Assembly (NCBI GenBank): GCA_003242205.1
Contig: QGUR01000039.1
Location: forward strand, 1-20,683
DNA length: 20,683 nucleotides
Source: Chloroflexota bacterium
Lineage (GTDB): Bacteria > Chloroflexota > Anaerolineae > Aggregatilineales > Phototrophicaceae
Direction: 5' to 3'
Every line of letters begins with the position of its first letter. Position 1 is the first letter of the stretch. Below are positions 1-6,873 of the stretch, piece by piece. Both the position numbers and the translations under genes were made by a program. Under the pieces are notes generated by a model. That model was not told the origin of the DNA. It did no database searches and worked only from the letters and a program-made list of their open reading frames with translations.

Positions 1-912
1 CTTCGTTTTCCCTGCGAGGCGGGGGATCCCCCCCGCCACATCCCCCGCCCCCCCGCCGCCGATGGCCTGATTATCGACGCCGATCTGTTTGTCGATTACG
101 TGCGCGCCAACGACCTCGACCGCGAGCTTGAGGCCGGCGTCTATTTCCTCTACCGGACGCAGAACATCCCCGCGATGGCCCACGCCCTGACCGACTCGCG
201 CAGCAGCCAGTTCCCGTTCCGCATCCTCGAAGGCTGGCGGCTGGAAGAGATCGTCGACGTCATCGACCAGAACCCGTTTTTCGGCTTCAGCGGCGAAGAT
301 TTCCTGCGCGTGGCCGGCCCCGGCGCGCCGCAAGACCCGGATTTTGTTCAGTTCGTCGGCCTGCCGGAAGGCGCGTCGCTGGAAGGCTTTCTCTATCCCG
401 ACACCTACCAGCTTCCGGCGACCGTGACGCCCGAAATGCTGCGCGACACACTCATCCAGCAATTCATCGCGGAAGTCGGCAGCGAACTGCATGCACAGGC
501 AGCCGCTCAGAATATGACGCTCTACGAAGCGGTGACGCTGGCGTCGATCATCCAGCGCGAGGCCGTGCGCCCCGACGAGCAGCCACGCATCGCCAGCGTC
601 TATCGCAACCGCCTGCGCGCGGGCATGAAACTCGACGCCGACCCGACGGTGCAATACGCCATCGGCCACGAGAACGGCACATGGTGGCCACAGATCACAC
701 AGGACGATTACACGACGACGCTTTCGCCCTACAACACCTATCTCAACACCGGCCTGCCGCCGGGGCCAATCGCCAGTCCGGGCATCACGGCCATTCGCGC
801 AGCCATCAACCCGGAAACGACGCCTTACCTCTACTTCCGCGCCCGCTGTGATGGCAGCGGCTATCACAATTTTGCCGTGACGTATGAAGAACATCTGGCG
901 AATGGGTGTTAG
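1..912 (+). CDS. mltG: Endolytic murein transglycosylase MltG, 5' end missing
   Basis: MltG-family (YceG-like) enzyme that cuts nascent peptidoglycan glycan strands within the chain at the outer face of the cytoplasmic membrane. The frame is open to the window edge, so the N-terminal membrane anchor lies outside. The GTG at position 100 is an internal Val, because family-like sequence (DGLIIDADLF) precedes it. Hallmarks in order: EAGVYF, a SIIQREA box whose Glu (codon 559-561) sits at the catalytic Glu position, DADPTVQYAIG, YNTYLNTGLPPGPI and, near the end, TTPYLYF. The first Glu of the common EKE box is Gln here, which should be tolerated because the second is kept. The first 20 or so codons are C-rich and fit the family poorly (see findings). 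The next gene starts inside its 3' end. Identification is firm; the extent upstream is unknown. Confidence 0.93.
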   Translation, partial: LRFPCEAGDPPRHIPRPPAADGLIIDADLFVDYVRANDLDRELEAGVYFLYRTQNIPAMAHALTDSRSSQFPFRILEGWRLEEIVDVIDQNPFFGFSGEDFLRVAGPGAPQDPDFVQFVGLPEGASLEGFLYPDTYQLPATVTPEMLRDTLIQQFIAEVGSELHAQAAAQNMTLYEAVTLASIIQREAVRPDEQPRIASVYRNRLRAGMKLDADPTVQYAIGHENGTWWPQITQDDYTTTLSPYNTYLNTGLPPGPIASPGITAIRAAINPETTPYLYFRARCDGSGYHNFAVTYEEHLANGC

Positions 913-1804
913 GCGGGAGAAGCGCGTCACACGGCAACCCGTCAGAGCGCGACGCGGCATGTTCTTAACGCTGGTAGCGCTGCTGCTTGGCGCGTGCGCG
1001 GTGGCGCGCTCGCCGGAAGTCGTGCGCGTCGCGCTGCTGGCTCCGTTTGAAGGCCGCTACCGCGAGGTCGGCTATAACTCGCTCTACGCTGCCCGCGCTG
1101 CCGTCGAAGACAGCGCCAGCCTGCAAATCGACCTGCTGCCCGTAGATGACGGCGGCAGTCCTGATTCAGCGCGTGACCGGGCCACGGCGCTGGCGCTTGA
1201 CCCGCTGGTCGTCGCCGTCGTCGCGCTGGGCTACCATGCCACCACGCCGGAGGTTCAAACCGCCTTCGGCATGCTTCCCGTGCTGGTCGTCGGCCACTGG
1301 GATGCTGCGCCACAGACGGAGCGCGTCTTTATACTCGCCGCCGAAAACCTGAGCGAACGCCTCACCACCCCGCCGCGCATCGACGTGACCGACGCCGCGA
1401 GGCTGGAAGCGCCCCTGACCGGCGGCGACGTTCTGGCGCTCGAACAGTTCCCCGGACTGCGCGACAGGCTCGACGGCATCACCGTCGTTTCGAGCGCAAG
1501 CCTGCCGGATGCCGCCTTTGCCGGACGCTACGGGCGCGGTGAGTTGTTCGCGCCCGAACCGGGTCTGCTCGCCTCCCTGACGTATGACGCCACCCGCATG
1601 GCCGTGGACGCCGCGCTCGCCAGTCTCGACCGCGAGGACAGGCGCGCAGCCGTCACCAACACCATACGGACCGGCACATACGAGGGCCTCAACGGCTCTA
1701 TCGCCTTCGAAAACGGCTACTGGCGAGACGCTCCGGTCAACGTCTACCGTTACGACGAAAACGGCAGGTTAGTCGCTGTACAAAACCTGATAGAACAGCG
1801 GTAG
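902..1804 (+). CDS. Predicted substrate-binding lipoprotein (Peripla_BP_6/LivK-like)
   Basis: A roughly 300-residue exported lipoprotein resembling the periplasmic ligand-binding fold of branched-chain amino acid type ABC receptors. The N-terminus has several Arg residues, a hydrophobic stretch (FLTLVALLL) and a lipobox LGAC, so the mature protein would begin at that Cys and be lipid-anchored. VRVALLAPFEGRYREVG right after it resembles the first strand and loop of the type I binding-protein fold. Possible ATG starts are 884, 902 and 959. I chose 902 because it overlaps mltG least while keeping the basic region; 884 adds six residues and 959 leaves only a minimal signal. No permease or ATPase gene is adjacent, so a transport role is not shown. 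At 300 residues it is somewhat short for the family. The ligand is unknown. The last 36 bases overlap the convergent deoA-like gene. Confidence 0.75.
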   Translation: MGVRREKRVTRQPVRARRGMFLTLVALLLGACAVARSPEVVRVALLAPFEGRYREVGYNSLYAARAAVEDSASLQIDLLPVDDGGSPDSARDRATALALDPLVVAVVALGYHATTPEVQTAFGMLPVLVVGHWDAAPQTERVFILAAENLSERLTTPPRIDVTDAARLEAPLTGGDVLALEQFPGLRDRLDGITVVSSASLPDAAFAGRYGRGELFAPEPGLLASLTYDATRMAVDAALASLDREDRRAAVTNTIRTGTYEGLNGSIAFENGYWRDAPVNVYRYDENGRLVAVQNLIEQR

Positions 1805-3088
1805 CGGCTGAACCTCGTCCTCGACGATTAAAATCGCTTTTCGCAGCAGCGCAGCCGCCCGTGGAATGCGCGCTTCGTCGTTGGCGTAAATCGTCGCCAG
1901 CGGCTGGCCCGCTTCCACCTCGTCGCCAACCTTGACATGGACTTTGACGCCGACGGCAAGGTCAATCGGGTCATCCTTCGTCTCGCGCCCTGCTCCCAGC
2001 TCAAATGCCGCCCGCGCCACGTCGATAGCAACCACCTGACTCACCGTGCCGCCCGTTTCGGCGACCAGCGTCTCCGTCCACTGCGCCTGTGGCAGCAGGT
2101 CGGGATTGTCCACCATACGCACGTCGCCGCCCTGCGCCTGCACCATCTGGCGGAACTTGTCGAACGCCTGCCCGTTCTCAAGCTGGCCGATCAGCAGCTT
2201 TTCCACCTCGCTGGCGTCCGTCCAGCGCTCGCCGCGCCCCGCCAGCTTCAGCATGTGCGCGGCGATATGCAGGCAGTGCTGGCGGAAATCATCCGGCCCG
2301 CCGCCCTTCAGCGTCTCAATCGCCTCGGCAACCTCCAGCGCGTTGCCGACCGCATAGCCAAGCGGCTGGTTCATGTCGGAAATCGCGGCGATCACGTCAC
2401 GCCCGGCGTCGCGGCCAATATCCACCATCGTCTGCGCCAGCGCGCGCGCGTCGTCCAGATTACGCATGAACGCCCCGCTGCCAACCTTGACGTCGAGCAC
2501 GATTCCGTTCGCCCCGGCGGCGATCTTCTTGGACATGATGCTGCTGGCGATCAGCGGCAGGCTGGACACCGTTCCGGTCACATCGCGCAGCGCGTAGAGC
2601 TTGCCGTCGGCAGGAGCGAGTTGCAGCGACTGCCCCGCCAGAACGATGCCGTTTTCCTTCGCCAGCCGCCGGAACTCATCCGCCGGCAGATTGACGTTAA
2701 AACCCGCGATCGACTCGATTTTGTCGATCGTCCCCCCCGAAAAACCCAGCCCGCGCCCGCTCATCTTGGCAACCGGCACACCGCAGGAGGCCACCAGCGG
2801 CAGCACCACCAGCGTCGTCTTGTCCCCCACGCCGCCGGAAGAATGCTTGTCCACCGCGTAGTCGGTAATATCGGACAGGTCGAGGATGTCGCCCGACCGC
2901 GCCATTGTCAGCGTCAGATCGACCGTTTCCTGGCGTGTCATGCCACGAAGATAGACGGCCATCAGCCACGCCGCCGCCTGATAGTCAGGTAAGTTCCCCC
3001 GCGTATAAGCGTCTATAAACCAGGAGATTTCTTCCCGTGTCAGTGGAAGACCGTCGCGCTTTTTTTCGATGATCTCGACCGCGTGCAT
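1769..3088 (-). CDS. deoA: Pyrimidine-nucleoside (thymidine) phosphorylase
   Basis: Cytoplasmic nucleoside salvage enzyme that splits thymidine, and in the broader Pdp type also uridine, with phosphate into base and (deoxy)ribose 1-phosphate. At 439 residues it is full length. Visible motifs: KHSSGGVGDKTT (residues 81-92), the phosphate-binding and active-site loop, and the family signature SGRGLGFSGGTIDKIE (110-125), which has Ser where Thr/Ala is usual. GANGIVLDVKVGSGAFM follows, and the C-terminal domain has VKVHVKVGDEVEAGQPLATI. The ATG start at 3086-3088 has a GGGAG Shine-Dalgarno eight bases upstream (complement of 3097-3101). It is divergent from the 3121 gene with only 32 bases between them, and convergent with the lipoprotein gene with a 36-base overlap. 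Sequence alone does not separate thymidine-specific DeoA from broad Pdp. Confidence 0.94.
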   Translation of the reverse strand: MHAVEIIEKKRDGLPLTREEISWFIDAYTRGNLPDYQAAAWLMAVYLRGMTRQETVDLTLTMARSGDILDLSDITDYAVDKHSSGGVGDKTTLVVLPLVASCGVPVAKMSGRGLGFSGGTIDKIESIAGFNVNLPADEFRRLAKENGIVLAGQSLQLAPADGKLYALRDVTGTVSSLPLIASSIMSKKIAAGANGIVLDVKVGSGAFMRNLDDARALAQTMVDIGRDAGRDVIAAISDMNQPLGYAVGNALEVAEAIETLKGGGPDDFRQHCLHIAAHMLKLAGRGERWTDASEVEKLLIGQLENGQAFDKFRQMVQAQGGDVRMVDNPDLLPQAQWTETLVAETGGTVSQVVAIDVARAAFELGAGRETKDDPIDLAVGVKVHVKVGDEVEAGQPLATIYANDEARIPRAAALLRKAILIVEDEVQPLPLFYQVLYSD

Positions 3089-3120
3089 CGCATTTGCTCC
3101 CGGTGGGCGTTATCACCAAT

Positions 3121-3762
3121 ATGATGTTGATTATCTTACTCGCAATAGCCGCTTTTGGCCTGATCCACAGCCTGCTAGCTGGACAACGCGTTAAACAATG
3201 GGCGTCTCGCCGCTTCGGCCAGCGCTCTTATGAAGGTTTCTACAGGCTGGCCTATAACGTTCTGGCGGCGCTCACGATCCTGCCGGTGATCGCGCTCGTT
3301 GCCCTGCGTCCGGGCGCGGTCGTATGGCAGGTTGATACCCCGCTACTGCGACTGCTGCTCAATGGCCTGCGGCTGGCCGGCGCAGCCGGACTGGGCCTGT
3401 CATTGATTCAGATCGATCTGGGCCGATTTGCGGGCCTCTCTCAGGCGCTGGCCTACTTCCGGGGCGAGCCGCTGCCGTTGCCCCCGGAGCCGCTGCAAAC
3501 GCGCGGGCTGTACCGGTTTGTGCGGCATCCGCTCTATTTCTTCTCGCTGCTGGCACTCTGGCCCGCCCCGACGATGACAGAAACGTTGCTGGCGTTCAAC
3601 ATCGGCGCGACGTTGTACTTCATCATCGGTTCACGGTATGAGGAACGCCGGATGCTGGCCAGCTATGGCGACGCCTACCGGCGCTACCAGAAGCAGGTTC
3701 CATGGCTACTGCCCCGTTTCCGGCGCGCGAACTCTGAAAATACTCATCAATTATTAGTTTAA
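3121..3762 (+). CDS. NnrU/isoprenylcysteine methyltransferase-like membrane protein
   Basis: Small integral membrane protein of about 213 residues with four to five hydrophobic segments. It has a C-terminal signature shared by the ICMT/PEMT/NnrU superfamily: RGLYRFVRHPLYFF, a membrane helix, then an ESR-like SRYEERRMLASYGDAYRRY and a final VPWLLPR. In that superfamily these elements bind S-adenosylmethionine and form the active site. The substrate here is unknown, and NnrU-like members often have no defined reaction. The frame can start with TTG at 3094, but ATG at 3121 (with a second ATG at 3124) gives a natural start right before the first membrane segment, so I prefer it. There is no clear Shine-Dalgarno, which could mean leaderless translation from the very short divergent region. 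The family call is good; the function is open. Confidence 0.82.
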   Translation: MMLIILLAIAAFGLIHSLLAGQRVKQWASRRFGQRSYEGFYRLAYNVLAALTILPVIALVALRPGAVVWQVDTPLLRLLLNGLRLAGAAGLGLSLIQIDLGRFAGLSQALAYFRGEPLPLPPEPLQTRGLYRFVRHPLYFFSLLALWPAPTMTETLLAFNIGATLYFIIGSRYEERRMLASYGDAYRRYQKQVPWLLPRFRRANSENTHQLLV

Positions 3763-3836
3763 GAAGGCTGAACGATAAGGTATATTTCACACAACTGGAC
3801 GGGTTTGTAAGACTCAGGAAGTAGCGCAGGGCCACT

Positions 3837-4526
3837 ATGGATCCGAAGAAGAAACAGCAATTCACCATTATCGGCGCGATTGTCCTCGTCGCGGTCATCG
3901 CGGTTGGCGCGTTGATCGCGTTGTCAGGGCGGACAACAGCCTCCTCCGTCGATTTTTCATCGCTGGAGAAGACACGAACGCAAGATGGCGCGTTCGTGCT
4001 GGGAGATCCTGACGCGCCAGTCACAATTGTCGAATTTGCCGACTTTGCCTGCCCGCATTGCCAGAACTACCGGCACGATATCGACCGGTTCATTCGGGAG
4101 CACGTCGCTACCGGCAATGCGAAATTTGAGTATCGCTTCTTCCCGACGGTCGGCGGCGCGCTGACCGACTTCGCGGGCAAGGTCGCCGTCTGCGTTGACG
4201 AAATTCGGCCCGGCGCATTCTGGGAAGCCTACGACATCTTCTACCAGTTAGCCGAATCAGGCCAATACAGCGACCGTATGGGGAGCATCATCGCCGAGCG
4301 TCTGGGCATCGACTACAGTCAGGTGCTGGACTGCACGTCCGAGGTCAATCAGGTACAGACCGATGTCGCCCTTGGCCGCCAACTCGGCGTCACCGGTACA
4401 CCTGCCGTCATGATCCGCTACGGCGATGGCCAGCCGCAGTTTATCAACGCCAACGGCCGCACTTATAACTCCGGCGGCGTGCCATACGACGTCCTCAATC
4501 AGGTTGTTCTGGCCAGCCAGCAATAA
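3837..4526 (+). CDS. Membrane-anchored DsbA-family thiol:disulfide oxidoreductase
   Basis: 229-residue protein with a short basic cytoplasmic tail (MDPKKKQQ), one membrane segment (about residues 10-30) and an extracytoplasmic thioredoxin-fold DsbA-like domain. The redox motif is CPHC (Cys72, Cys75) after VTIVEFADFA, and the cis-Pro loop is VTGTPAVM (Pro189). Two more cysteines (119 and 166) could form a structural disulfide, as in some BdbD/DsbA relatives. The likely role is forming or rearranging disulfides in exported proteins. No DsbB or VKOR partner is adjacent. The ATG follows a weak AGGAAG-type ribosome site, and a TATATT at 3781-3786 might be its -10 element. The stop codon merges into a 12-base palindrome (4526-4537). 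DsbA family membership is confident; oxidase versus isomerase activity is not decided. Confidence 0.92.
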   Translation: MDPKKKQQFTIIGAIVLVAVIAVGALIALSGRTTASSVDFSSLEKTRTQDGAFVLGDPDAPVTIVEFADFACPHCQNYRHDIDRFIREHVATGNAKFEYRFFPTVGGALTDFAGKVAVCVDEIRPGAFWEAYDIFYQLAESGQYSDRMGSIIAERLGIDYSQVLDCTSEVNQVQTDVALGRQLGVTGTPAVMIRYGDGQPQFINANGRTYNSGGVPYDVLNQVVLASQQ

Positions 4527-4537
4527 ACGACGTCGTT
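4526..4537. promoter_or_regulatory. 12-base perfect palindrome ahead of the NrtR-like gene
   Basis: AACGACGTCGTT is a perfect inverted repeat that begins in the TAA of the upstream gene and lies 34 bases before the regulator's start. There is no T-run after it, so it is a poor terminator. An operator used for autoregulation by the NrtR-like protein is possible. That is inference from position only, and such short palindromes also occur by chance in GC-rich DNA. Confidence 0.3.
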
Positions 4538-4571
4538 CGGGGTTCGGTGTGGACAGCGTCACCATGGCAGT

Positions 4572-5276
4572 ATGATGAACCAGCAGACGAGCCCTCCCGA
4601 TACCCCGATCACGCTGGAAAATGTTTCCGTAGATGTCGTGATCTTCACGCTGCGCAGTCGCGACCTCCAGGTTTGCCTGGTGCGCCGCGACTGCGCGCCG
4701 TTTAAGGACGACTGGGCGCTTCCCGGCGGCGGCGTGCGCGTCGATGAGCCGCTGGAACGGGCAGCCCTTCGCATCCTGCACGCCAAAACCGGCGTGCGCG
4801 ACCTCTACTTACAGCAGCTTTTCACCTTCGGCGACCCAGGGCGCGACCCCCGGCGGCGCGTCATCAGCGTCACTTACTTCGCGCTGATTTCGTCGGAGCG
4901 CATCGCGACCAATCACCTCGACGGCGACAGCGAAACCGTGGGCTGGCACAGCGTGTATGCCCTGCCCCGGCTGGCCTTCGATCACGCAGAGATCATCCAG
5001 TACGCGCTGGTTCGTCTGCGGAACAAGATCCAGTATTCCGCGGCGGCCTTCGAGCTGATGCCGGAAGAATTCACCCTGCGCGAGCTGCACGACGCCTATA
5101 TGGTCATCCTGAACGACTACACGCTCGACAAGGCCAACTTCCGCAAGAAAATCCGCGAGGCCAATATCCTTGAACCCGCGTCGGGATACCGCGAAACCGG
5201 CGGCCGCCCCGCCCGGCTTTACCGCTTTCGCAGGGATGCCCAGCCCGAAATCAAAGCCCGCCGTTTCTTCCCCTAA
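4572..5276 (+). CDS. nrtR: NrtR-like transcription regulator (Nudix domain plus winged helix)
   Basis: 234-residue two-domain protein. Residues about 17-145 form a Nudix-like domain. Residues about 155-225 form a winged-helix DNA-binding domain of the kind fused to Nudix in NrtR regulators (FTLRELHDAY, then NFRKKIREANIL and GGRPARLYRF). The Nudix box starts normally at GGGVRVDEPLERAAL but reads RILHAK where the catalytic REUxEE should be, so the metal-binding glutamates are absent. That fits a sensor which binds an NAD-derived ligand such as ADP-ribose without hydrolysing it, as known for NrtR. The neighbouring nicotinamidase-like and nicotinate phosphoribosyltransferase genes support a role in NAD salvage. 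Starts at 4572 and 4575 are both ATG, and I see no strong ribosome site. The stop overlaps the convergent hydrolase gene by four bases (5273-5276). Confidence 0.87.
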   Translation: MMNQQTSPPDTPITLENVSVDVVIFTLRSRDLQVCLVRRDCAPFKDDWALPGGGVRVDEPLERAALRILHAKTGVRDLYLQQLFTFGDPGRDPRRRVISVTYFALISSERIATNHLDGDSETVGWHSVYALPRLAFDHAEIIQYALVRLRNKIQYSAAAFELMPEEFTLRELHDAYMVILNDYTLDKANFRKKIREANILEPASGYRETGGRPARLYRFRRDAQPEIKARRFFP

Positions 5277-6190
5277 GCCTCCAGCGTGGTCACCAGCTTC
5301 AGGCCCTGTTCGGCATAGCGCGAGAGGGTCGCTTCGGCAATGGCGTCGAAGTCAATCTCCGGATGCGCGACCGACGATGTGGCGTCGATGAGCACATGCA
5401 GCCTGCGAATCATGTCAGGCTGGCCGTCAAAATAGCGCATCATCGACGTGACGGTTTCCAGTACGCAGTGGCTTTTGGCCTGCCCCGCGATGTAGATCGC
5501 CTGATACCCCGCGACCAGATCGAGGAACTCGGTATTCAGCCCGCCCTGAGGGTGTTCCGGCACTTTGACTTCCGGCTCCAGCATCGAATAGTGCTCGGTC
5601 TTCGGGATCGACCCCTTGCTGACGAAAACGGGTTGCGCCTGCCGCGCCGCCGTGTGATAGGCAATCGCTTCGTAAAGCGCGGGCGTGATCGTATGCCCCG
5701 GCGTGCCGATCAGCGTGTGGTAGGGCCAGATCATCAATGCTTTCTTCGCCTGGCTTTCAAGCTGCTCAACGTACTGAAGCGACCATTCCACTTCATAAAG
5801 CGGACGCCAGCACCCCGCCCGCACGTCGGCGCTTTCGATGGGCGTGAACGGCGCGGGATGCGTTCCATCCGGCCCGGCCCACCACGTCGGGAAGAAAATC
5901 TGAATCGGCAAATGGCTGTCCAACGAGGCGGCAATCGTCGTAATCCGGTCGAGGCGGTTGTAGATCCACTCGATCGTGCGGCGGGTGTCCTCGATGGCTC
6001 CCGGCACACTCAGCGCGCCGTCGGCATGAATAAAATCGACCTGCGCATCGACGAGCAGCAACAGGGTGCGTTCCTGATCGTCCGCGGCAGGTGAACAACC
6101 GGCGGTGCGCCCGGCAGCGACGACGCGGTTCAGGTCAGGCGCGTACAGCCTGCCAACGGCATCTGGATTGTAGAATTCTGGCAACAACAT
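5273..6190 (-). CDS. Isochorismatase-family hydrolase, probable nicotinamidase
   Basis: 305-residue cysteine hydrolase of the nicotinamidase/isochorismatase fold. The expected catalytic triad is visible: Asp48 in LLVDAQVDF, Lys192 in FVSKGS and Cys242 in AGQAKSHCV. ASLDSH (residues 88-93) lies where nicotinamidases carry metal ligands (usually QDWH), and WPYHTLIGTPG resembles the WPDHC segment of PncA. It would convert nicotinamide to nicotinate plus ammonia, feeding PncB encoded at 8205-9545. It is about 90 residues longer than E. coli PncA, with an N-terminal extension and insertions, so another amide substrate is possible. The ATG at 6188-6190 has a good GAGGAG site six bases upstream (complement of 6197-6202). 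The gene is convergent with the NrtR-like gene. The fold is certain; the substrate rests mainly on context. Confidence 0.85.
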   Translation of the reverse strand: MLLPEFYNPDAVGRLYAPDLNRVVAAGRTAGCSPAADDQERTLLLLVDAQVDFIHADGALSVPGAIEDTRRTIEWIYNRLDRITTIAASLDSHLPIQIFFPTWWAGPDGTHPAPFTPIESADVRAGCWRPLYEVEWSLQYVEQLESQAKKALMIWPYHTLIGTPGHTITPALYEAIAYHTAARQAQPVFVSKGSIPKTEHYSMLEPEVKVPEHPQGGLNTEFLDLVAGYQAIYIAGQAKSHCVLETVTSMMRYFDGQPDMIRRLHVLIDATSSVAHPEIDFDAIAEATLSRYAEQGLKLVTTLEA

Positions 6191-6393
6191 CTGTCACTCC
6201 TCAGTCGTACGTATCATCCCAAGTTTGTCGCGCCATCCCGTAGCTGGCAAGGCTGAGCGGCGCTGTTGGCCGGTCGCGCAGACAGCGCGCGAGCGTTGTT
6301 CGCCCCCGACCGGGCAGCCGCAGATTGAACGATTGCCTTTCTCATCAGAATGCCCTAGTATATTTGTCACTCATAACGTATACAGCTTCTTTA

Positions 6394-6423
6394 TCGACTT
6401 TCCGCATTGATCAGCGGTACTAT
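6394..6423 (+). promoter_or_regulatory. Possible sigma70-type promoter for the response regulator
   Basis: TCGACT (6394-6399) and TACTAT (6418-6423), 18 bases apart, each match four of six consensus bases. Transcription would begin near 6430, which favours ATG 6457 over GTG 6427 as the start. The rest of 6203-6393 holds no convincing gene; TTGTCA (6364-6369) and TATATT (6359-6364) are other weak candidates. Confidence 0.3.
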
Positions 6424-6456
6424 TAAGTGAAAACTCGTTCTGCTACGAGAAATTCA

Positions 6457-6828
6457 ATGCCGTCAGTTCTTGTCATCGAAGACGAGCCGAACATTCTTTC
6501 CAACACCATCGACATTTTGCGCTTCGAAGGTTACGAGGTCTATGGCGCAACGAACGGCAGAACCGGCGTTGAGATGGCGCACCAGAAACGCCCGGACCTC
6601 ATCATCTGCGACATCATGATGCCCGAATGCGACGGCTATCAGGTGCTGGAAGCCCTGTCCAGCAATGCGAATACGCGGTCCATCCCCTTCATCGTGATGT
6701 CGGCCCGGATTGACGAGAAGTCACTGGAACACGCCATCACGCGCGGCGCCAAGGACTATCTGCTGAAACCCTTTACACTCGCGGAACTGATCAGCGTTGT
6801 CCGCCGCTATCTTAACGACAACGCCTGA
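6457..6828 (+). CDS. Single-domain response regulator (CheY-like receiver)
   Basis: A stand-alone receiver domain of 123 residues. It begins MPSVLVIEDEP, with the acidic pair that binds Mg. The phosphoacceptor Asp is in ICDIMMPECDG. Ser takes the usual Thr/Ser switch position in IVMSAR, and the conserved Lys is in YLLKPF. There is no output domain, so it must signal by protein contact. No histidine kinase is nearby, so its partner is unknown. A GTG at 6427 would add ten polar residues. I prefer ATG 6457 because receiver domains normally start here, a GAGA lies just upstream, and a possible promoter overlaps 6427. It converges on the CpaF-like gene, with 45 bases between stops. Confidence 0.92.
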   Translation: MPSVLVIEDEPNILSNTIDILRFEGYEVYGATNGRTGVEMAHQKRPDLIICDIMMPECDGYQVLEALSSNANTRSIPFIVMSARIDEKSLEHAITRGAKDYLLKPFTLAELISVVRRYLNDNA

Positions 6829-6838
6829 AACGCAGGCG
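6822..6838. terminator. Small hairpin between convergent genes
   Basis: CGCCTG and CAGGCG form a six-base-pair stem with an AAACG loop, covering the stop codon of the response regulator. There is no T-run on the plus strand; on the minus strand it is followed by TTGTCGTT. It is a weak candidate for a terminator of the convergent pair. Confidence 0.3.
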
Positions 6839-6873
6839 CAGCAAAGCCGGGCAGCCTCTGGTTATTGATCCCA

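Noticed and set aside
1937..2992. 351-residue plus-strand frame opposite the phosphorylase gene
   Set aside because: His/Arg/Gln-rich antisense frame of a clear enzyme gene; no motif and no ribosome site.
6225..6410. 61-residue open frame in the region before the response regulator
   Set aside because: No ribosome site, no hydrophobic or domain pattern, Arg/Cys/Pro-rich composition, and it overlaps the likely promoter region.
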